Shown: one piece after another, positions 53,037 to 60,978 of the stretch
Position numbering within the stretch: position 1 is the first letter of the stretch
Layout of the letters: every line of letters begins with the position of its first letter
DNA from: Starkeya sp. ORNL1
GTDB lineage: Bacteria; Pseudomonadota; Alphaproteobacteria; Rhizobiales; Xanthobacteraceae
Direction: 5' to 3'
Assembly (NCBI RefSeq): GCF_012971745.1
Contig: NZ_CP048834.1
Location: 4,092,001 to 4,156,000 of the forward strand
DNA length: 64,000 bases
The notes under the pieces: generated by a model
Databases searched by the model: none
Told to the model about the DNA's origin: nothing
Seen by the model: the letters and a program-made list of their open reading frames with translations, nothing else
Program-made: the position numbers and the translations under genes

Positions 53037-54008
53037 ATGGCTTCGTTCCGAAACGCCGTGCGCGTTGCGGCTTGCGCCGGTGCGCTCACCCTTGTCACCC
53101 TCGCGGCCGCCTCGGCCGAGGACGCCTTCAAGCCGAAGGGCGCCGTCTCGATGGTGGTGCCGTTCGCCGCCGGCGGCGGCAGCGATCTGATGGGCCGCGC
53201 CATGGCCGCTGGCATCTCGGCGGTGCGCGAAGGCGTGCATGTCTCGGTGGAGAACCGGCCGGGCGGCAATGGCGTGCTCGGCTATAATTATCTCAAGCAG
53301 CGCGCCAGCGACCCGCAGACCCTGCTGGCCTCCGAGACCGCCGCGGTGGCCCTGCCGTTGCTGATCGACCCGCCGCCGTTCCAGTGGACCGATTTCACTC
53401 CGATCGCGCAGATCGCCGGCGATTCCCAATTGCTCGTGGTCGCGGAAGCCGCGCCCTACAAGACCCTTGCCGACCTCGTGGCGGACGCCAAGAAGCGCAA
53501 GCTCAAGGTCGGCCTCACCTCGACCACCTCGAGCGATGCCATCGTCTCCGGCCTGTTCGCGCGCAGCCAGGGCGTGACCTTCCAGCCGGTAGTGCTGGAA
53601 TCCGGCTCGAACTCGGTGGCGCGGCTGCTCAATGGCGACATCGACTTCACCATCCTCAATCCCAGCGAGACCATCGGCCAGATGAAGGCGAAGATGCTGC
53701 GCCCGCTCGCCGCCTTCTCCGACCAGCGCTATGACGCGGCCTCTCCGCTCGCGGAAATCCCGACCGCCAAGGAACAGGGTGTCGACGTCTCGTTCGCGCA
53801 GTATCGCGCGCTGTTCGCCGCCGGCGGCCTCACCAAGGCACAGGCCGACTATTGGGCGGATGCCATCGAGGATTGGACCAAGACGCAGTCCTACAAGGAC
53901 TATGTCTCGAAGAACAATCTGTTCGCGCAATTCCGGCGCGGCGACGACTTCAACGCCTATCTGAAGAAGACGCAGGCGACGCTCGAACAGGTCCTCAAGA
54001 CGAAGTGA
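53037..54008 (+). CDS. tctC: Tripartite tricarboxylate transporter binding protein (TctC family)
   Basis: This 323-aa periplasmic protein has a Sec signal (MASFRNAVRVAACAGALTLV, cleaved near ASA). The TctC/Bug fold includes VSMVVPFAAGGGSDLMGRAM near residues 36-55, ENRPGGNGVLGYNYL and GLTSTTSSDAIVSG. GGGAGG precedes the ATG. It captures a carboxylate ligand for the TctAB membrane part encoded directly downstream (7-base gap). The ligand may be a sugar acid or carboxylic acid used by the enolase-superfamily enzyme at the end of the operon. Confidence 0.93.
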   Translation: MASFRNAVRVAACAGALTLVTLAAASAEDAFKPKGAVSMVVPFAAGGGSDLMGRAMAAGISAVREGVHVSVENRPGGNGVLGYNYLKQRASDPQTLLASETAAVALPLLIDPPPFQWTDFTPIAQIAGDSQLLVVAEAAPYKTLADLVADAKKRKLKVGLTSTTSSDAIVSGLFARSQGVTFQPVVLESGSNSVARLLNGDIDFTILNPSETIGQMKAKMLRPLAAFSDQRYDAASPLAEIPTAKEQGVDVSFAQYRALFAAGGLTKAQADYWADAIEDWTKTQSYKDYVSKNNLFAQFRRGDDFNAYLKKTQATLEQVLKTK

Positions 54009-54015
54009 GGGCACC

Positions 54016-54612
54016 ATGTCGAGTTCATCGTCGACTTCATCGTCCACAACTTCGCTCGGCCGCCTGCTCACCGGCGAGTTCGTCTGCGCTGCCGGCCTGC
54101 TTGCCGTCGGTGTCTTCGTCCTAGCCTATGGCTACCGCTACCCCATTATCGCCGATGGGGTGGTGGGGCCGGGGCTGATGCCGACCATCACCGGCATCAT
54201 ACTCACGGTGATCGCGGCCTATCTGACGTGGCGCGAAGTTCGGGCTTGGCAAGAGGTGCAGGCGATCCGGACCGCGACGGCGGCCGCAGGCGAACCGGCG
54301 GGCGCGGAGACCGACGGCGTCCTCTCGCTCAGCGACTTCAGCGAGGATGAGGGCGAGGCCGCCGGCAAGCCGGTCACGGTCGCAGGCATCCTCGGCATGC
54401 TGGTGTTGGCCGTGCTGCTGGCGCCGGTGTTCGGGCTGATCCCGATGCTTGGCGTGCTGGTCTTCGTCTGCGTCGCCGTATTCGAGCGCGAGGGGCTGCT
54501 CACCGCGGCGCTGATGGCCGCCGGCAGCATGTTGCTGAGCTGGCTACTCTTCGTCCAGCTGTTCGAAGTGCCGATGCCCACGGGCAGCGCCTGGCAAGCA
54601 CTGGGATGGTGA
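54016..54612 (+). CDS. tctB: Tripartite tricarboxylate transporter small membrane subunit (TctB family)
   Basis: This 198-aa protein has four hydrophobic segments (FVCAAGLLAVGVFVLAYGY; LMPTITGIILTVIAAYLTW; the pair after residue 120). A charged central loop near residues 70-118 is unusually long and acidic. The N-terminus is a serine/threonine-rich stretch. TctB is the poorly conserved small subunit, so identity rests on size, topology and position between tctC and tctA. A 4-base gap separates it from tctA. Confidence 0.88.
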   Translation: MSSSSSTSSSTTSLGRLLTGEFVCAAGLLAVGVFVLAYGYRYPIIADGVVGPGLMPTITGIILTVIAAYLTWREVRAWQEVQAIRTATAAAGEPAGAETDGVLSLSDFSEDEGEAAGKPVTVAGILGMLVLAVLLAPVFGLIPMLGVLVFVCVAVFEREGLLTAALMAAGSMLLSWLLFVQLFEVPMPTGSAWQALGW

Positions 54613-54616
54613 GCCA

Positions 54617-56134
54617 ATGAACACGATGATGGACATCCTTGGCGGGTTTTCATCGGCGCTGACGCCGCTGAACCTGCTCTATTGCACCATCGGCGTCACG
54701 CTCGGCACCATCATCGGGCTGCTGCCGGGCCTTGGCTCGTCTACCGGCGTGGCCTTGCTCCTGCCGCTGACGCTCGGCCTCAGCCCGCTCACCGCGATGA
54801 TCCTGCTCGCCGGCATCTATTACGGCGCGCAATATGGCGGGACCATCTCCTCCGTGCTGGTCGCCACCCCAGGCGAAGCGAGCTCGGTGGCGACCGTATT
54901 CGACGGCTACAAGATGGCGCGGGCCGGGCGCGGCGGCGCGGCGCTCGCCATCGCGGCGATCGCCTCGTTCCTCGCCGGCACCATCAGCATCATCTTCCTC
55001 ATGGTGCTGCTGGTGCCACTGGCCGAAGTGGCGCTGAAGTTCGGCCCGCCCGAAACCTTCGCGCTGATGCTGTTCGGCATCATAAGCGTGGTCGGCCTGT
55101 CCGGTGCCAATGTCGCCAAGGGCTTCGCCATGGCGGCGGCCGGGCTCGTCATCTCCACCGTCGGCATCGACGCCATGACCGGGACGGCGCGCTTCACCTT
55201 CGGCATCGCGCCGCTGCTCGACGGCATCGATTTCCTCTATGTCGTCATCGGCCTGTTCGCCATCAATGAGGTGCTGAAAGCCGTCGGCACCGGCCAGCCC
55301 GAGCCGATCCGCGCCCGCTTCCGCGACATGGTGCTGACGCGGGAGGATCTGCGCCGCTCCTGGATGCCGATCCTGCGCGGCGGGCTGATCGGCTTCTTCA
55401 TGGGCCTGATGCCAGGCTCCGGCGCCACGCTCTCCTCCTTCTTCGCCTATGATGTCGAGCGCCGCATGGCGGCCAAGCGCGGCCTCAAGCTCGGCACCGG
55501 CCAGATCGAGGGCGTCGCCGGACCGGAAGCCGCCAACAACTCCTCGGTCAATGGCTCCTTCATCCCGACGTTGGCGCTCGGCATTCCGGGCTCGGCGACC
55601 ACGGCGATCCTGCTCGGCGGCTTCCTCTTGTTCGGCATCCAGCCCGGTCCGCTGCTGATCAAGGAACAGCCGAACCTGGTGTGGGGCCTGATCGCCTCCT
55701 TCTATGTCGGCAACGTCCTGCTGCTGATCCTGAACCTGCCGCTGGCACCGCTGTTCGCCTCGCTGCTGCGGTTCCGCTACTGCTTCCTCTATCCCGGCAT
55801 CCTCGTCGTCAGCGTGCTCGGCGCCTATTCGCTGCAGGCCGAACTGTTCGGCGTCTGGGTGGTGATCCTCTCCGCCGCCCTCGGGCTCGGCCTCACCTCG
55901 TTCGGCTATCCCGCTGCGCCCTTCATCCTGGCGTTGGTGCTCGGCAATCCGCTGGAGAAGTCGCTGGTGCAGTCCTCGGCCATGGGCGAGGGCAGCCTCA
56001 GCGTCCTCGTCACCAGGCCGATCGCGCTGACCCTGCTGCTCTTCACCCTGGTGAGCCTCATCGCTCCGCCGCTGCTGGCGCGTCGCGGCCGCGCGCGGCG
56101 TCTCGCGCAAGCGGCACAGGCGGACGCCCATTAG
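54617..56134 (+). CDS. tctA: Tripartite tricarboxylate transporter large membrane subunit (TctA family)
   Basis: This 505-aa membrane protein has the family signature GVTLGTIIGLLPGLGSSTGVAL near residues 26-47. YYGAQYGGTISSVLVATPGE near 75-95 and PGIPGSATTAILLGG-like GIPGSATTAILLGGFLLFGI near 330-350 follow. About 12 helices are expected. It forms the channel for TctC-bound ligand. Codon use matches the neighbours. The next gene, a sugar-acid-dehydratase-like enzyme, follows after 63 bases. Confidence 0.95.
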   Translation: MNTMMDILGGFSSALTPLNLLYCTIGVTLGTIIGLLPGLGSSTGVALLLPLTLGLSPLTAMILLAGIYYGAQYGGTISSVLVATPGEASSVATVFDGYKMARAGRGGAALAIAAIASFLAGTISIIFLMVLLVPLAEVALKFGPPETFALMLFGIISVVGLSGANVAKGFAMAAAGLVISTVGIDAMTGTARFTFGIAPLLDGIDFLYVVIGLFAINEVLKAVGTGQPEPIRARFRDMVLTREDLRRSWMPILRGGLIGFFMGLMPGSGATLSSFFAYDVERRMAAKRGLKLGTGQIEGVAGPEAANNSSVNGSFIPTLALGIPGSATTAILLGGFLLFGIQPGPLLIKEQPNLVWGLIASFYVGNVLLLILNLPLAPLFASLLRFRYCFLYPGILVVSVLGAYSLQAELFGVWVVILSAALGLGLTSFGYPAAPFILALVLGNPLEKSLVQSSAMGEGSLSVLVTRPIALTLLLFTLVSLIAPPLLARRGRARRLAQAAQADAH

Positions 56135-56197
56135 CAACGATCACCACCCCATCGTCACCAACCGGAATGCGGCCATGGACGGGCCAAAGGAGACACC

Positions 56198-57370
56198 ATG
56201 AAGATCACCGCCATCGAGACCTATCTCGTATCCTCGCCGCTCGATGTGGTGTGGCAGACCGGCATCGGCACCGGAACGCGGCGCGACGAACTCCTCGTCG
56301 TGGTGCGCACCGATGAAGGCGTGCACGGCGTCGGCTCGTCCTATCACGCGCATGCGCCGCTGGCGGTGAAGGCGATCATCGACGAGAAGCTGGCGCCGAT
56401 GGCGCTCGGCGAAGACGCCCTCGACATCCAGGGCGTCTGGGAGAAGCTTTATTACGGCTCGGTCTATCTCGGCTCCTCGGCGGTGTGCGCCGTCTCCGGC
56501 ATCGACATCGCGCTGTGGGACATCCTCGGCAAGGTCTCCGGCCAGCCGATCGCCCGGCTACTCGGCGGCGGCGGCGTCGACAAGGTGGTGGCCTATATTG
56601 GCTGCATGGTGCTCGGCCACAAGCCGCTCGAGGATCTGCTCGCCGAGGTGAAGAGCTATCTCGACCAGGGCTACAGGGCGATCAAGGTGCGCGGCGGCGC
56701 AGGTGTCGAGCGCGACGTCGAGGTGGTGAAGGCCGCCCGCAAGCTCGCCGGGCCGAACGTCGACATCATGATCGACATGAATGCCGCCTATAGCTGGGCC
56801 GAGGCGGTGCGCGTCGCGCGCGGGCTTGGCGAGGCCGGGTGCTTCTGGATGGAAGACCCGTTCGACTTCACCGTCGCCAACCATCACGACGATGTCGGCC
56901 GCCTCACCCGGCTGGCTCTGGTGCCGATCGCCTCGGGCGGCAATGTCTATTCCCGTTACGACGTCCGCAATCTGTTCGAGCGTGGCGGCGTCGACTACAT
57001 CACGCCGGACGCCGTGAAGTGCGGCGGCATCTCGGAAGCGGTGAAGGTGGCGCACTTCGCCAGCGCCCATAACACCATCGTGGCGCCGCACACCCTCAAC
57101 GGTCTCGGCCAGGTGGCGAACGTGCATTTCGCCGCCGCCATCCCGGCCCATGTGCGCGGCCATGTCGAATGGGATCCCTCGCCGCACAATCCGCTGCGCG
57201 ACGCGCTGCTCACCAATCCGATCAAGGTGGTGGACGGCTTCCTCAAGGTGCCGACCGGCCCCGGCCTCGGCACCGACATCAATTGGGACGTGCTGAAGAG
57301 CCTGCCGTTCTCGACCGGCGAGGAGATCGCCGGCCACGGCAAGCGCCGCTCGCGACGCTGGAATGCCTAG
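56198..57370 (+). CDS. Enolase-superfamily (mandelate racemase subgroup) enzyme with an altered metal site
   Basis: This 390-aa protein has the MR-subgroup capping and barrel domains. Visible are K163-x-R165 (AIKVRGG), D193/N195 (IDMNAA), E219 (WMEDPFD), D271 and H298 (IVAPHTLNG). The third metal ligand, normally Glu in I-A-x-G-E-N, is G248 (IASGGNVY). The gene is the last of the tct operon and a terminator follows. A sugar-acid or hydroxy-acid dehydratase/racemase is the default guess; the missing ligand means either a substituted ligand, altered chemistry or loss of activity. Confidence 0.87.
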   Translation: MKITAIETYLVSSPLDVVWQTGIGTGTRRDELLVVVRTDEGVHGVGSSYHAHAPLAVKAIIDEKLAPMALGEDALDIQGVWEKLYYGSVYLGSSAVCAVSGIDIALWDILGKVSGQPIARLLGGGGVDKVVAYIGCMVLGHKPLEDLLAEVKSYLDQGYRAIKVRGGAGVERDVEVVKAARKLAGPNVDIMIDMNAAYSWAEAVRVARGLGEAGCFWMEDPFDFTVANHHDDVGRLTRLALVPIASGGNVYSRYDVRNLFERGGVDYITPDAVKCGGISEAVKVAHFASAHNTIVAPHTLNGLGQVANVHFAAAIPAHVRGHVEWDPSPHNPLRDALLTNPIKVVDGFLKVPTGPGLGTDINWDVLKSLPFSTGEEIAGHGKRRSRRWNA

Positions 57371-57416
57371 AGCACTCCGGAACTCCTGAGCGTACCGATC
57401 CTACGGGCGCTTACTT

Positions 57417-57466
57417 CCGGCCCGGACGCTTCCCCTCCTGTTGCGCGTCCGGGCCGGGCATTTTTT
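57417..57466 (+). terminator. Rho-independent terminator after the tct operon
   Basis: A 13-bp perfect stem, CCGGCCCGGACGC / GCGTCCGGGCCGG, with a 15-base loop, is followed by GCATTTTTT. It stands 47 bases after the enolase-family stop. Confidence 0.92.
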
Positions 57467-57478
57467 CTATATGGCGGC

Positions 57479-57570
57479 GCCCTCATCCCCGGGCTTGACC
57501 CGGGGATCCAGCCCACCCGCATGCGCCCGGTCGAAGTCTGGATCCCCGGGTCAAGCCCGGGGATGAGGGC
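57479..57570. repeat. Palindromic repeat, family C (perfect 32-bp inverted arms)
   Basis: The left arm 57479-57510 (GCCCTCATCCCCGGG...) and right arm 57539-57570 are perfect reverse complements over 32 bases with a 28-base centre. Each arm also contains the internal palindrome CCCCGGG-CTTGA-CCCGGGG. It sits between two converging transcripts. Confidence 0.95.
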
Positions 57571-57589
57571 CTGAGAGGACGGTTCGCGC

Positions 57590-59263
57590 CTATTTCCCGC
57601 TCTCGAGATAGTTCTTCGTCAGATCGAGCGGGTGCCAGCGGGTGTCGTTGCCGAACAGGCCGAAAATGTCGCCGGTGGTGAAGGCCGGTTGCTCGCGGTC
57701 GGGCGAGAACATGCTCTCTTTGTAACGCGTGGCAATGTCGACCGGCCGGTAGCCCATCAGCTCGTAGAGCGTCGGCGCGATGGCGAAGTGGGTGGCATGG
57801 CCGACGCTGGCCTCGGCGCCCTCGGTGAAGCGCTGCTTCAGGGCGGCGTCGGGGGTGATGGCGAACAGCGGCACCAGGCCCTCGCGTGGATCGGGATCCT
57901 CGACCGTGCAATGCGAGAGATGGCCGGGATTGAATTGCTGGCCGTGATCCGAGGTGTAGATGATCACGGTGTCCTTCAGGTCGTTCTCGGCGAACAGCCG
58001 CTTGAAGATGCGGTCGACGGTCCAGGAAACCGCATTGCGGAACGAATTGATGCGCCCTTCCGAGGTATCCCCCTCGGTCTCGCTCATGGTCGGGTGGAAC
58101 TTCGCCTTGTCGGTGGGATAGGCATTGTCATAGGGGAAGTGCGCGCCGTTCTTGTTGGCGTAGATGAAGACCGGGCCGTCGCCCTTCAGCTCGGTGTCGA
58201 TGATGTCCAGCAGCCGGTCGTCGAGATCGGGAGCGGTGACGTCTTCGGGCAGCGGGCGGAAGCTGTCGATCGACTTCGCCTCCTCCGTCGTCATGAAGTT
58301 CTGCATCTTGCCGGGGTTGCGGTTGAAGGCCGCCTGGCCGTCAATATAGACGGTGCGGTAGCCGGCCTTCTTGGCGTATTGCCAGATGGTCGGCAGGCTC
58401 AGCATGTCCCGCCCGATCTCGGAGCGCGCCGGGCCGAAGCGCAGGATCGAATTGGAATAGTGGCTGCAATTGCCGCCCGAGGCGGCATGGCCGAAATCGA
58501 CGATCTGCGGCTTGAGGCGGGCGAGCTCGGGCGTGTAGGGATTGTCCGGGGTCCAGTCGATATAGTCGCCGCGCACGCTCTCATCGACCAGGTAGACGAT
58601 CTTCTTCACCTTGGGTCCGATCGGCTCCCAGGCCACGTCCTTGCGGTCGGGCAGCGGATTGGCGGCGAGCGCGCCGCCGGCGACACCGGCGACCGCAAGC
58701 GGCTGGAACTGCACCGGCAGGCCCTCCGAGCCGCCGCCTTCCTTCACCACGATGATCGCGGCCATGGCGAGGATCGGCACCAGCGGCATCAGCGCCAGAG
58801 CGCCTCGCCAGCGGCGCCGGGCAAGTGCCGGGATCCGCGGCGTCAGCATCAGCACGAGAAAGCCGCCGAGGAGGGCGAGGGCGAACCAGTAGATGTCCCG
58901 CTGGTAGAAATCCGCGGCGCGCCCAGCCTCATGGCGGGCGTTCCACAGCGAGATCACGTCGAAGACGGTAAACTCATTGCCGCTCGCCATGTGGAAGGCG
59001 AAGCCGACCGCCGCGGTCAGCGCGATCAGCGCCGCCCAGATGCTGCGGATCAGCAGCGACGGCTGGAACGCGACCGCCAGCAGAGCGAGGGCGGACAATC
59101 CCCAGACGCCGACATAGCCGACAATGGTGCCGAGCCGGCCCTGTTCGACCAGCAGCGCGATGCGCTGGGTGAAGCCGCTATTGGTGAGCAGCACGAAGGC
59201 GGCGATGGCGCAGACCGACAGCAGGATCGGCAGCGGCCGGAATCGCGGGGCCGGGGTGCTCAC
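57590..59263 (-). CDS. Sulfatase-fold phosphoethanolamine transferase-like membrane protein
   Basis: About 557 aa from a GTG that overlaps the dgkA stop as GTGA. Five N-terminal helices (about 13-30, 46-66, 74-92, 124-141, 153-174) are followed by a periplasmic sulfatase domain: E228 (LVDESVRGDY), SDHGQQF with Asp-His metal ligands, and GHLSHC. EptA-type enzymes transfer phosphoethanolamine to lipid A and have a nucleophilic Thr in S-C-G-T; here the equivalent stretch is ASGGNCSHYSN (residues 261-271), where Cys266 or Ser267 would have to serve. Coupling to diacylglycerol kinase supports a PEtn-transferase role. Confidence 0.85.
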   Translation of the reverse strand: MSTPAPRFRPLPILLSVCAIAAFVLLTNSGFTQRIALLVEQGRLGTIVGYVGVWGLSALALLAVAFQPSLLIRSIWAALIALTAAVGFAFHMASGNEFTVFDVISLWNARHEAGRAADFYQRDIYWFALALLGGFLVLMLTPRIPALARRRWRGALALMPLVPILAMAAIIVVKEGGGSEGLPVQFQPLAVAGVAGGALAANPLPDRKDVAWEPIGPKVKKIVYLVDESVRGDYIDWTPDNPYTPELARLKPQIVDFGHAASGGNCSHYSNSILRFGPARSEIGRDMLSLPTIWQYAKKAGYRTVYIDGQAAFNRNPGKMQNFMTTEEAKSIDSFRPLPEDVTAPDLDDRLLDIIDTELKGDGPVFIYANKNGAHFPYDNAYPTDKAKFHPTMSETEGDTSEGRINSFRNAVSWTVDRIFKRLFAENDLKDTVIIYTSDHGQQFNPGHLSHCTVEDPDPREGLVPLFAITPDAALKQRFTEGAEASVGHATHFAIAPTLYELMGYRPVDIATRYKESMFSPDREQPAFTTGDIFGLFGNDTRWHPLDLTKNYLESGK

Positions 59264-59613
59264 AGCAGGCCCGCCCGTACCAGCAGGGCGACGAGCCATA
59301 TCAGGCCGGCGGCGCAGAGCGTGGCGAACACCGCGGCGGAGCCCATGTCCTTGACGATGCCGATCTGCGCGTTCCACTCGGGCGTGATGTGGTCGGCGAG
59401 CTTTTCGACCGCGGTATTGAGCAATTCGACCGCCATCACCACGAACAGCGCGGTGACCATGGCGACATACCACCCGGCGCTGGGAGCGATGAACACGCCG
59501 ACCGGCAGGGCGATCGCCAGCAGGATGATCTCTTCGCGGAACGCGGCTTCGCTCTTCGCGGCAAAGCTGAGACCGCGGAGCGTATTTGCCGTCGCGTGGT
59601 AGAGACGACGCAT
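59260..59613 (-). CDS. dgkA: Diacylglycerol kinase (DgkA)
   Basis: This 117-aa three-helix membrane kinase has SEAAFREEIILLAIALPVG with the catalytic Glu near residue 28, VMAVELLNTAVEKLADHI near 58-75 (the E-L-x-N-T-A-x-E signature) and KDMGSAAV. It phosphorylates diacylglycerol to phosphatidate. Diacylglycerol is the by-product when a PEtn transferase uses phosphatidylethanolamine, so its coupling to the following gene (4-base overlap) makes biochemical sense. A direct-repeat element lies about 50 bases upstream. Confidence 0.95.
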   Translation of the reverse strand: MRRLYHATANTLRGLSFAAKSEAAFREEIILLAIALPVGVFIAPSAGWYVAMVTALFVVMAVELLNTAVEKLADHITPEWNAQIGIVKDMGSAAVFATLCAAGLIWLVALLVRAGLL

Positions 59614-59661
59614 GGGTGCCTCCGAGTATTTCGAGAGGCAGCCATACGACTCAGAATTTAA

Positions 59662-59676
59662 TCACATCTTACATCA
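59662..59676 (-). promoter_or_regulatory. Direct-repeat element TGATGTAAGATGTGA upstream of dgkA
   Basis: Read on the gene strand, GATGTAA is followed immediately by GATGTGA in an AT-rich stretch about 50 bases before dgkA. Such 7-bp tandem half-sites resemble response-regulator boxes of the OmpR family. The assignment is tentative. Confidence 0.35.
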
Positions 59677-59736
59677 TTCACAGACAAACGGCCCTATCGG
59701 CGGCATTTGTGACAATCAGGTGAAGGTCACCATGCG

Positions 59737-60039
59737 TCACGCCTCGGTCTGATCGCCATATTCCAGCTGCTCGAGGGTGAAGCCCGGCTCGATGTCCGTC
59801 AGCTGCCGGGTGAGCTCGTCGACCCGGCGCCGGAGGCTGTCGATCAGGGCGCCGCGCAACTGCTCATACTCCACCTCGACATCGGAATGCGCGGTGCGCA
59901 GGCCATAGCCGGGCCGCAGGATCAAGGGCTGCGACGTCGGGGATTTCTGCACCAGGAATTCCAGCGGATGGGTCGCATCCTGTTCGAGCAGGTCGAGGTG
60001 CCGGCGCGCCCGCTGCAGTTCGATTCGCATGTCCGTCAT
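59737..60039 (-). CDS. Conserved-looking small hypothetical protein
   Basis: This 100-aa soluble, acidic protein was not recognised. It starts MTDMRIELQRARRHLDLLEQ and is rich in charged helical residues. The C-terminal half (VEVEYEQLRGALIDSLRRRV) is likely a short coiled coil. AGGGGGAAG upstream of the ATG and codon use like its neighbours support it as a real gene. It is transcribed towards dgkA with a 123-base gap. No function can be proposed. Confidence 0.6.
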   Translation of the reverse strand: MTDMRIELQRARRHLDLLEQDATHPLEFLVQKSPTSQPLILRPGYGLRTAHSDVEVEYEQLRGALIDSLRRRVDELTRQLTDIEPGFTLEQLEYGDQTEA

Positions 60040-60174
60040 TGCTTCCCCCTCGGCTGGTCGACCGTGCGCCACCGCATTGAGTGTGAATGTAGGGCACTCG
60101 TACGGGAATCCGAGACGCGGCATGTCGACCCGGATCGATGTGCGGTCCTGGCGCGGCCATGGAATCAATGAGCT

Positions 60175-60226
60175 GGAGCAATTCCTCTTCGATCAGATGA
60201 TTCCATCTGATCGGGAAATGCTCTAG
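60175..60226. repeat. Short palindromic repeat, family D
   Basis: A hairpin GATCAGATG-ATTC-CATCTGATC is flanked by GGAGCAATTCC and GGAAATGCTCTAG as inverted outer arms. The final CTAG includes the stop codon of the ABC ATPase gene. Similar GAGCATTTCC elements are common between genes in this bacterial order. Confidence 0.85.
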
Positions 60227-60978
60227 CCGACCGCCTCGGGGCGGGCGGAGCGGGCGCGCAATATGAGCATGACCCGGGCCTCGAACTGTCCGGGCGCGCT
60301 CGACGAATCGGCGAGGTCGTCCGCATCCCAGCTCTCGACGATCCGGCCGTCGGCCAGCAGGACCGCACGGGTGCAGAGCGTCGGGACGGATTCCACGATG
60401 TGGGTCGAGACGATGATCGCGTGGCGGCCGGTCGCGGCGAGATCGGCGATCATGCGCTTGACCTCCCAGGCGGCGACCGGATCGAGGCCGTTCAGCGATT
60501 CATCGAAGATCAGCAGCGGCGGCGAACCGATGAGCGCCGCCGCGATGGAGATCTTGGCGCGGGTGCCGAGCGAGTATTCCGCGATCGGCCGATGAAGCCA
60601 GGCTGCAAGATCCAGCCGCGCCGGGATATCGGAAAACGGCCAGTCCGTCGGCTGGCAGCCGCGGATCGAGGCGACGAGGTCGAGATACTGCCGGCCGGAC
60701 AGAGCGGCCGGCAGGTCGTCGCCATCGATCGCGAGGCCGAACGCCGCCTTGGCGCGCTCCGGCGCCTTGGCGAGATCGATGTGGTTGATCTCGACACTGC
60801 CGGTGCGCGGAATCTGCCCGGTGATGGCACGCAGCAAGGTGGACTTTCCCGAGCCGTTGGCGCCGAGCAGGCCAAGGATCTCGCCGCGGCGCAGCTCCAG
60901 GTCGATGTCGGCGACAATGCGCCGCCCGCCATAGCCGGCGCTCATTGCGCGGATCGCGAGCACCCTGCCGCTATCCAT
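60223..60978 (-). CDS. ABC exporter-type ATP-binding protein
   Basis: This 251-aa ATPase has Walker A GANGSGKSTLL near residues 38-48. The signature is degenerate, EYSLGTRAKISIAAAL instead of LSGGQ. Walker B is LLIFDESLNGLDP, and the H-loop is VSTHIVE. The CcmA/NatA-like pattern is typical of ABC-2 type exporters that have no binding protein. It overlaps its membrane partner by 8 bases. Its stop codon is inside a family D repeat. Substrate unknown. Confidence 0.9.
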   Translation of the reverse strand: MDSGRVLAIRAMSAGYGGRRIVADIDLELRRGEILGLLGANGSGKSTLLRAITGQIPRTGSVEINHIDLAKAPERAKAAFGLAIDGDDLPAALSGRQYLDLVASIRGCQPTDWPFSDIPARLDLAAWLHRPIAEYSLGTRAKISIAAALIGSPPLLIFDESLNGLDPVAAWEVKRMIADLAATGRHAIIVSTHIVESVPTLCTRAVLLADGRIVESWDADDLADSSSAPGQFEARVMLILRARSARPEAVG

